From positions 60,837,249 to 60,901,248 of the forward strand of contig OZ038423.1 of the NCBI GenBank assembly GCA_964036155.1: 64,000 bases of DNA, in the 5' to 3' direction. Both the position numbers and the translations under genes were made by a program. The notes under the pieces are model-generated. The model did no database searches and had not been told where the DNA came from. It was given only the letters and a program-made list of their open reading frames with translations. Below, one piece after another: positions 51,801 through 61,477 of the stretch. This stretch comes from Diploscapter coronatus (taxonomy: Eukaryota > Nematoda > Chromadorea > Rhabditida > Rhabditidae). Each line of letters begins with the position of its first letter. Positions within the stretch are counted from its first letter, which is position 1.

Positions 51801-54800
51801 GAATTGTGCGTTTGCTCGAGTTGCTTCAGAAAAGGAACGTCTCTGGAAATTTTTAAAATATCGATTTTTTTGAAAAAAAAAAAATCTTTACTTGTTATAA
51901 TCAACGATTTTCAGCTCGACGTTGGGCAGTTTCGAGATTTCGTGATTCAGCTGAAAGATCTCACTATTTTGAAAAATTTAGGTAAGCTTCGAACATTTCC
52001 ACAAAAATGTCCAAACTGTTGTTCAATTAACTTCATATTACTGAAGTTTCTAACTACTTAAAAATCATTATCTTTTACTTCTGGTCTTTGGTAAGCTGCA
52101 AAAATTAATTTGCAAATGGTTAATTTCTAATTCGATTTTCCCATTGCCGAATGATTTTTCTAACCACTTCAAAACTCATCATCATTTATCTTTGATATGA
52201 ATCCATGATTGATCATTTTGCTTGATCCGCAAGTCTAGTCAAGCTCAATTTATCTTAGACTTTTTCGTCTCTCAAGTTTCCGTTCTATTCTCATCGCGGC
52301 AGAGTCGCCAAAAATCTCATGTGCATTGGGTTGCTTGTGTAATGCCTAGAGGCGCAGAAATGAAAATGACTCTTTGGATTTTTAAAATCTTTTTCTCCCT
52401 TCGAGTTTCTATCTTTCCCATACTATTTCTTAATTTTCTCTTTCTCTAACGGACTTTTTATCACTATTTCTTCATTTTTCGTCCTTCACCAATACTATTT
52501 CTTATTCTCTTCTTCTCTAAAAATAACTTTCCAGCAATATTTTCTCAATTTCTCGATCTCTTTCCCATACTGTCTCTCTCATATCTTTTCTCTAATCCTC
52601 TCAACTATGAACCTTTCTCTATTCTCAAATCAAATCATTATCCTTCCTTCCAAAATCTTCTTTTATCTCTATTTTTTTCGTTCAGATATCAAAAATGTCA
52701 GCGCCCGTCGCGTTTCGGACCAACGATGCAAAGGTATTATCCAATTTTCACCTAGAAAGTCACCACTCTCTAATCTAATGATAAAAGATAGCTCAGAAAA
52801 ATCGGCTGGCATAATTTCCAGGAAATATTTGGATCTTTTAAACTATGAAATGGGCCTGAAATCATTCATCCTATGATGAAAGATAGCCGTGAAATATCAG
52901 TTGGGATATTTTTCAAAATCCGTGTAATTTGGGAAAATAGCCGCTATCAGACTCGTAAACAGCTGACCAGCGGCGAATTTTTCAGTTTTCCCTCAGAAAT
53001 CGCCGCCGATTACATCATTTTTCATATTTTCTTGAGCCATCTCAAAATATTGATTTTTAAAACTCACAAATTTTCCCAAAATTATGCACCAGAATTTTTG
53101 TTCGAATATTTTCTCTAGCAATCTCCAGTCAATATCGATTTTTTCAAGCCATAAATTTAGAGCCTTTGGTTAAAGTTGACACTGATTGATTGTGAATAAC
53201 AAGATTTTTAGGCCTGAAAGTCATTTTTTTAAGATCTTTCCCGATGAATTCTACGCAACGGAATTCATTGGAGAATTTAAAAAAAAAAAAAATTCGATTT
53301 TATAAAGCTCATCAATTTTTCTAAAGCTTTTAAAAACATCTTCGTCATTCAATATCGCGAGTTTTTCGCGCGTCACGTGTAAAACGATAGCTTTCTGCCG
53401 AAAATAAAGCGATAATTTTCATATCGTTTTTCGAATTCGAAAATCAGTCAAGAATCTTCAGTTATTCGAAAAAGTCCCTTTTTAGATAATTCTAACTAAT
53501 ATATACTCAATTCATATATATAGGGGTATACAAATCATCATAGACAAAATGGCTTATTTTCTAGGAAAATTCCGCAACATATCCAAAAAATCCTCTTTTA
53601 TCGATAGTACTTCCCTCACAACCTCGTTGCCTATCAGTCCTATTCCCAGGTTTTTATGAGCTATCACAACTTTTTCTCCTCAAGACTCAAGCTGTCAAAA
53701 TCCTCCTTCAAAATCACACGCGCTATAGTCGGGAATCAACTGATATTACGAAAAAAGTTTCATGATCAAAATCTAGAAAAAAGGAAATGATTTTTAGATT
53801 ATTTTTGCTTATGCTAACACGCAAATGTCACTAATTTATGACAGAAATTATCATGTTTCAATATTTCTGAGCATATCCACTTTTTCAATCAAAAATAGAT
53901 TATTCCCAAACGAAATCTTCAAAATACTTTTATCACAAATTTTAAAAACTTCAATAAATAGAAAAAAGCTTTTTCTTTTCCAGTACGCCTACACACCGTC
54001 ATTTCCGCCGATCGTTTATTACCGGGACACGTTCGGTCTGAACGAGGACGATTTGGCCTCTCAAGGTGCGGAGCCGCGTCGCACCAGACACCGATCATCC
54101 GGCTCGTCTGCCGAACGGAAAGGCGGAAGAAGAATGACCGCAGATTCGCTACCGGACGTTTCCGATGCGGATAGTATCACCACGAAATCGACCGGTAAGC
54201 AGAACTAGGCAGCGTTTAAGCCAAAAGTTTCCTTTTGCGTACCCCCTTCACTATATTTTTCGGCTTATCTGAAAATCTGCACAAATGGTTTTGAATGTTT
54301 TTTTTTTTTTGAAAATCCCGAAAATGATAATCTTGATCGATTTCTATGTTTTATTCGAAAAGTAGATTTGCTATGCTTCAAAAGGGGATTATTTTTACTC
54401 GATGAATAGAAACATTCGATGACTAGCGCGACAACCTCCACCGAAAATATGATGAATGAAAAATCCAATTTTTCAGTTCGGACCACGATAAACATCCATC
54501 ACAATAACGCCGTTATGGCGGACAGCATGCTTTCCAAAGGGACCACGTTAACGCCTTCATACCATGTGAGTTAATTACCCGAATCAACTCGTTAATTACC
54601 CTTACTATACAACTTTAGGTCGAGCAATTAGTGACGAGTAAAATATTGTCGCCTAACGCGAGAGCATTGTTAATTCTGACGTTAATCATGTTCGCTAGTG
54701 CTATTCAATTGGTAAGCTAGAAAATTCAAGTTCTAGATTAAACGCAACGTAACAATCGAAGCAAATTTTTATGACTACGATTTACGCATTTGTTGAAACT

Positions 54801-57800
54801 CATCTATTTTTCTCAAAAAACCAAGTTTTCAGTTAATATTTTCCACGATATGCGTATTTTTCGACGGTGGGCCCTATTATTCGTCCGTAATAATTTCTAC
54901 TCTGCTCATTTTGAATACTCTAGTGATTTTTACGTTTACCAAGTGCCGACCTACACGAAATTGGCTGGTAAGTTGAATTTTTTCCAACAAAAAATAATCC
55001 CATAAAATAATAATGAAGAAAAATAAAAATGATAGGTTTCATGTAAAAATTTGAACAGTCTAGAATATTAGTTTACTCATTGCATTAGCTTTCAGTTCCA
55101 GATTAGATGTTAATCCGAAATGAAATATCCCCTTAAACCCTGTTCAGGATTAAATTAAAAATCTTCAAGTGTTCAAGTTTCCATCCACTTTTGATATCTT
55201 GGACTACCCAGATTAGATTAGCAATTGGGAGTAATTACGAACAATGGCTTGATAGCTCAGTTGTCTAGACGCTCTCTTAAAAATTTTGGCAAACGAAACT
55301 TAAATTTTCCAACCAAAAAAACTAATTTCTCATGATCCGAGTCAATTTTTCATCAATGGTTTGGGGATGTACAAATTCTAGTGATTGATTTCGAAAATCT
55401 CCTTTTCGAAAATTACCCCAGCCTGTTTTCTTCTTCTATGCTTAGAAATAGAGAAGTCAAAATGTGGCGTATCAATGTTATTTCCTCGAGCTGTAGTAAT
55501 CAATTAGATCAGACGTTGAGGGAATAACCTTCCAAAATACGAGACAGAAAGAATCAGAAAGAGAAATAGTATGAAATTAGTAAAGAAAAGATATCGGATT
55601 TTCGTTCTCTAATTGATATCCCCTATGATCAGTTGAGCCGCTTTATCACCCAATATCATGTTGCAAAAAGTGCGAAACAGGAACCTTTGATCGATGCGAA
55701 ATTCCAAAATTCAAGAAAATTGAGCCTAACGTACTGCTCCTAGGCTATTCTAGCATAAAATAAGATAGAAATGAACTCTTTGTAGGAAAAAAATCAAATA
55801 TTAAATATACAAAATATTTGACTAAATTCTGTTATTTTTTGCCAAAAAATCTAACTCACTCCCACTAAACCAGGACTTCAAAATTTCAAACTTCAGGTAG
55901 CGAGCTTTATCGGGGCATTTTTATCGTTCGTCGAATCTTTTGGTCTGTTTTTATGGACGGCATTTTTGGTCAACGACGAGGATAAATACGTGGAATCTGT
56001 CGGTGCGAAGGAGAACCGCATCGTCGTTTCGACCCGATTAGCGCTTTACTCGTTCGAGATGATCTTCGCGCCGGTTCATGGTAAGCGAATTTTTCCCTTC
56101 GTAGTTTTCACCCTCTTTTGTTATTTTATTATTCTCCAAAAAAGTGGTAACTACAGCGGGCCCGATTTTTGATAAGGGTTTGCTGTTGGTATACTATTAA
56201 AAGTTTTGCATCTGGCATGTTTTGAAAGATACATTGTAGCCTTTGATTTTTTATCAAAAATTTTCTAACTTTTTCTTCTGTCACAAGAAGTGAATTATTT
56301 TCATCTAAAAGGATATTATAGATAATTTGATACTCGTTTGAAAATAATGAGAAAATGAGAGACGCATACAATTATTTTTTCTCTGCGCAGTTAAGATAAA
56401 TGCAAGACGTTCCCAAAGGATAAGGCTTGTAAAGGCTGTGGCATTTGAAAAGATCCAAATTTAGCTATCAGCGCCCTAATTTGCGTCTACCTGCTCTACA
56501 ACCAAATACGATCAGCTAGTCAGGAGAAAGTTAGCAATGGGTATTTCCTAAGCGAGCCTCAACTAGGGCATCAGGTAAGGATTTCAAAAATTTTCAAAAA
56601 TCACCAAAAATTTAGAGAAATCGGTTTTTTTCTCTAAAAATCGCAGAAAAGTACAAAATTCCTAAAGATCAACAAAATGTATTATTTTAGAGAATTCTCG
56701 TTCCAATAGAACTTCGAGAGGTCAGAGACACGAGTTACGACGATACCGAAAATGCCTCTGTGGGTGTGCAAACGAGTGGAGGTCGAAGTGAAAAAGTTGT
56801 TTAACTACTCCCTTATTATCATTTAATTGACCAAGTACCTTAATTAATTATCCAAATCTACCCTTTCGAAGCCTCCCAATTATCTTAATGATCCCTTAGT
56901 TACCCTAATATCATAATTCTAGTTACCCCAATTATCTCTATTCCGTCATTCACTTAGCGGTCTTTTCAAAATCCCAGTGCCGCAATCTTCAAGTCACTTA
57001 TTTCACTCGACAATATCTTTGACTAAATATGTTTCATCAAAATACGAATCTCGATCATTCCTAACTTGCTCAGTTTGTACGTTTTCCTTTTCTATCATAA
57101 AATAAATAAATTTCCTGTTTAACTTGGAGATTTTCTAAATTTGGAGAATTTCGAAGGAAAAATAAAATGTCCAAACCTGGTCCAAATTGAGAATCCTCCT
57201 GTATCTGGTTGATCTCGACAAAATTGTGATCCGGATTTTCTCGGGAACGAAAGGACCGTCCTGCTTAATTCCTAGTCGGAACAGAGAGTGCTCGGTGAAC
57301 GCCTGCATCAGGCCAGAGCCGTGACAGCCTTCAGTCTGAAAATTGAACCAATCAAAACTCAGTCGAGAATTTCGAGAAAAATTATTTACTCGGATAAATT
57401 CCAATCAAAATTTCGGGAGGAATGACCATTTTACACATTCTTATATTTATCGAAAGTTTTGAAACAGCTACTTTTAATGCTAGTTCAAATAAAAACTTTG
57501 GGCAAAGGTTGTTGGTTTCCGAGGATTTTTCTTTGAATTCGATCAAATTTGTCTCCATATATACGAAACTGACACTAAATTGCATAGTTTTCATCGTTTC
57601 TAGCAAAACCTTGAAACTTATTTTTTCCGAAAATCTAGAAATAAACTAGCCAGTGGCATATTGTAGAACAGTCCATAGTACTGTCTGGCGAGGAGCGGGA
57701 GGACGAAGTTCTTGAAGCAGACCTTCTTCCCAGCCAAGGAAATCAGCTCGATTGGTTTTCTTCGCGAAAATACGCCCCAGAACGCTCCGAAATAGGTGTC

Positions 57801-59840
57801 GACGAAACCGGATTCCGCCTGAAAATTTGAAATTTTATAGAAAGCAAGGAAATTAGAATTTTCCTTGTAGCCAGACGGTGTTACATTGATCAACATTATG
57901 TTCATGAATTTTCGAATAAAAAATCTTTATTCAAATGATCGAAATAAGAAAAAAACGATAAAATCAAGCATTAGGATTCTTCTGAAAGTACGCTAAGATA
58001 ACGTCTTTTTTCAATTTACTATCTTATTACAGTGTTTAGTTGCAATACTTGTAGATAAAAAAAATAGAACAACGATGAAGGCAAATACGCCTATTGATCA
58101 ATGCAACACCTCAGAATTTTAGAATTTCCAAAAAATTACGATAATAAAACCTACCGTATCCCACCAGACGATGTCAATGTCCCTGTCAAAATTCGTGTCG
58201 TTAATGAATTGCGATGCATACAAATTGACGAAGTCGCACATGTGGTGATACAAGTTCATGGCCGCGTCGAGCTTAAAAATTTGTTTATTTTCAATTCTTC
58301 CTATCAAAAGTATCCTTGCTTCAATAAAAAACAAGTAACCTTGATAATTACTGTTGGTCTTTCAAAAATCACGTCACAGTTCTGTTTGTCGACGCGAAAA
58401 TCGTCGTACGATTTGAAGTGCTCCAATTCGAATGCCCTGAAATGTTGCAAAATAAAAAAGTTACAATTTAGCACATTAACAAAAACTCAAAAAGAGAAGT
58501 AAAGTAAGGGAAGTCTTACAGTACGCAAAATAGTACCATCAAATAGATTTCGAAGTGAATGTTTATCACAAGTTTAAACTTTCGCACCAACTCTGGAGAT
58601 AGCTTTTATGCTGTAGATTCGCCAGAATCGCGGTCGGGTAGGACTTCTCGCAGTTGCCACCGACCTCACCAGAGTGAATGATGTCATTACGGTATCTGAA
58701 AATAGGGGAAAATCAATAAATCCATATTTTAAAAGAGTTCGAACAAAATGGTTTGATAATCGAACGGTCGTGAGCATGTCACATTTCAACATTTTATGAA
58801 ACATGTTGAAGGTCATATGCTTCAAATTTATTTCAAAATATGGTTAGACATTTTCTGAGGTCAATGAAAAAATGTTCTCTTTAAATCATAAAAATTTCAA
58901 CCTAGCCGATCCCTTGGCCTTGAAGCTGCGAAAATCGAAGAAAATGTTGCGTCCCGAGCAATAGCGTAATTGACCGCTGCAGGCGAGCGTCGTCTTTTCC
59001 TGAAACTAGCATAACTAACCAATTATCTAGACTTAACTACCACGAATTAGCTACTTACTAATTGTCTTAATTTAATTACCTCTTCTTTCGACGCGCAAAT
59101 GTCGCTGAGCAGCTGGCGTTCCTTCAAATAGCCGAAATCGCCTTGGTCGTAGAAAGTCTGCTTTGCCCGAGAGTTTGGGAGATTTCTGAAATTATTGGAC
59201 ATGTTTCAGAAGATCATCACGAAATGTTTTTAAGATAAAATCTCGATTCAACTATAGATCCCTGCTGAACTTAACAGAATATTAAAATTTTACGAAAGAG
59301 GCTGATTTTTTAATGTTGAAGATCCGCACCTTCTGCATTTGGGCAGTCCGAATTCAGCGGAATACGTCGAATTCGCGGCGCACGTCGACTCGAAGCCCCA
59401 GCATCGACCGTTGTTGAGCATCTCTGGCTGAAAGCGGAAAATTAGAAATTTCAAAAATGGCACTTTCAAACTCATTATTTTTTCTTTCAATTTAGAGTTT
59501 TCTGTAAAAAAGCTTAAGAGTTTTCAGAAAACAATTTATAGATGAGCAAAAATATGCTCTTAATTGATCAATGCGGCGGCTGCGTTTAAAATCAAACAAA
59601 ATGGGCTTCAAAGAAAATAGGGGATTAGTAGTCATTTTTCAATTCCCGTCCCCTTACCGTAATCGAACATTCCGAATCCTCCAAGCATTTCTTCTTGAGC
59701 TCTTCGTCATTTCTGATTTTGTATTCCAGCAATTTTTTGGGCAATTTGAGTTCGTCCGTCCAATGCGAGGCTACCGTGCCCTCGACGTGGTCAGAAATCA
59801 GAAGACTGACGACAAAAAACACGGCTAGTCCGTTGTTCAT
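48832..59840 (-). CDS. eogt: EGF-domain O-GlcNAc transferase (EOGT)
   Basis: EOGT is an ER enzyme that adds O-GlcNAc to EGF repeats (CAZy GT61). Fourteen exons (59840-59658, 59427-59330, 59185-59080, 58999-58902, 58695-58588, 58436-58340, 58271-58155, 57818-57651, 57335-57177, 51950-51892, 51842-51723, 50979-50898, 50320-50207, 48936-48832) join in phase to 537 residues; human has 527. After a signal peptide ([15 protein letters not shown]) it follows the human protein: [97 protein letters not shown] and [12 protein letters not shown]. Oddities: the human DYD motif is replaced by an SRR stretch, the C-terminus ends PEL rather than HDEL, one intron starts with GC, and the 5.2-kb intron 57176-51951 hosts an opposite-strand gene. 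Confidence 0.93.
52695..56804 (+). CDS. four-TM protein of unknown function, nested in EOGT intron
   Basis: Eight exons (52695-52733, 53984-54194, 54477-54565, 54619-54711, 54833-54967, 55897-56080, 56465-56574, 56691-56804) join in phase to 324 residues. The first 120 or so are hydrophilic with an Arg/Ser-rich stretch ([19 protein letters not shown]). Four hydrophobic segments follow: [57 protein letters not shown], and one across the 56080/56465 junction ending [11 protein letters not shown]. The tail is acidic and Ser-rich. No signal peptide, so both ends are probably cytoplasmic. MS4A- or MARVEL-like tetraspanners have this topology, but I recognise no family. A T-rich acceptor (CGTTCAG) lies nine bases before the ATG; AATAAA is near 57105. 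The whole gene lies on the opposite strand inside one EOGT intron. Confidence 0.8.
56397..56442. repeat. single copy of a repeat end (GGATAAGGCTTGTAA)
   Basis: This 46-bp stretch (with GCAAGACGTTCCCAAAGGAT) matches the reverse complement of 61757-61801 at roughly 36 of 45 positions. It lies in the intron 56081-56464 of the nested four-TM gene, with no partner end seen nearby. It is probably a truncated element. Confidence 0.6.
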
Positions 59841-59845
59841 AACAT
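59837..59845 (-). promoter_or_regulatory. two-codon upstream ORF overlapping the EOGT start
   Basis: On the minus strand the acceptor TTTGTCAG is followed by GCAACAAATGTTATGAAC. The first ATG opens a frame ATG-TTA-TGA whose stop overlaps the main ATG (ATGA). If trans-splicing uses this acceptor, the short frame is the first one met by ribosomes. Confidence 0.55.
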
Positions 59846-59859
59846 TTGTTGCCTGACAA

Positions 59860-61477
59860 ATCAAAAGTAGCGAGTTGAGAAAGAAATCGGCTTCTTGGAA
59901 AGCTCAGACATTTCGGAAGCGATAACTTGAAAAATTCAGAATTTTTCCAACTTTCGACCTCCGAAATGACAATTTTGCACAAACAAATCGGTAAAAAATC
60001 AAAACAACGTTTAACAATAGCACGATGGTTAGTGTCAAACCACTGGGTGAAAACGCGAAATTCGAAAATCTCTCCGTAACCGATTTATTGATTGGATTTG
60101 GATGTTTTGAGCCGCCGCAGTTAAGTAAAATTGCAATTCATATATGGCCACGATAAAATAAGTTTACACGAACGGGAAAAACGCATCGATGAAAGTCGGT
60201 GGTTGAAAATGGCAGGAGAAAAATAAACGGTCGAATAATTTCGCAAAGTTCAAAAATTAACAAAATAGCACGAAAATGAAGAGGAGTATTGTCTGTGCTC
60301 TTCAAAATTCTCGTACTTTTTCATTTTTCTTCTACAAATCCGTATCCTGTCAATGTTCTAACCACCAAACATTTCAAAGACGATAGTTTATAGCAGCTAA
60401 ATTTTAGAAAACCGGGAGTTGTTGTTCAGGAAAAATGAACACAAATCAAAAATCGAGTAAAATGCAGAGGGATCTAGAAGTCATAGGTATCTATCTCAAA
60501 ATTAGAATACCGTAATAATATAAAAATCGTTAAGTTCAAAGATTTTACGATATTCCAAAAATAGGCACGAGCGAGAAAATCGCAATATAAAATAGGGTCG
60601 AGGATGAAATTGAAGGAAAGACGGAAAAGCTTCAAACTTTCGTCCTGGCAAACAACTAGAATAAGTGAATGTCTGAAGCACAAAATAATGCGTGATGTTT
60701 TCGGGACATGAAATTAAAAATTCACGACAAAATAGGCCTTAGAAACCGAACCTCGGTAGACGAAAATGCGTACATTTTGCCACGTTTGAAAAATTTACCA
60801 TATTTTAGCTTTTAAGCAAAATATATGCACGAAATTTACAGGAAGATGTTCAACTCATGACAGGCGAAAATTTAAAAATAAAGCGATCTTATTTCACGAA
60901 AAATTGCGTCCCTGAAACTCCAAATAAGGCCCAATCGTTGTATTTTGTAAGTCATACTAACTACAGGAAAATGGAATTTTGGCAAGTTTTTTTCCATTCA
61001 AGAATAAAATTTCCCGCCAAAATTCCCAACTTTTGCAAAAAAAAAAATAATTTCAAAGAGATCGCAAAAGTGATAGTTTGTTGAATGTGCTAGCCAAAAT
61101 GATATCCAAAAATAAATTATCAAAGCTTCGAAAAAATAAAAATCTAATGAAACAACTATTTGAAAAATGATCCAAATTTTAAAATCACTTGCAAACCTTC
61201 ATTTTTCAAAGCCTCGATACACTAACTTACAGAAATTTCCCTTATCACTGCTATTCAATTCTTATCATTTCTTATCCAGACTTGTAAGTTTCCGGGCCGC
61301 GATAGCCGTATGGAACGAGATAGTGCACCGTTCGAAAGTGAGAAAGAACATCTTCTTTGTTTCTCGAAAATATGCACTATCTTGTTTTATGCGGCTAATC
61401 GTGGCTGGGAAACCTACAAATTTGATCTTATCATTCAATATCGATCCTAATCAGCTTCCTTATCACAAATTGGGAAC
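59860..61477. other. intergenic, nud-2 3' end to EOGT 5' end
   Basis: About 1.6 kb between the divergent-free pair EOGT (5' end) and nud-2 (3' end), both on the minus strand. It should carry the EOGT promoter. It is AT-rich, with no supported exon, RNA gene or clear repeat. Open frames at 60857-61084 and 61167-61502 lack splice context; the second runs antisense over the nud-2 terminal exon. Confidence 0.4.

Noticed and set aside
55246..55320. TAGCTCAGTTG resembling a tRNA D-arm in an intron of the four-TM gene
   Set aside because: No anticodon stem, B-box or matching acceptor stem follows.
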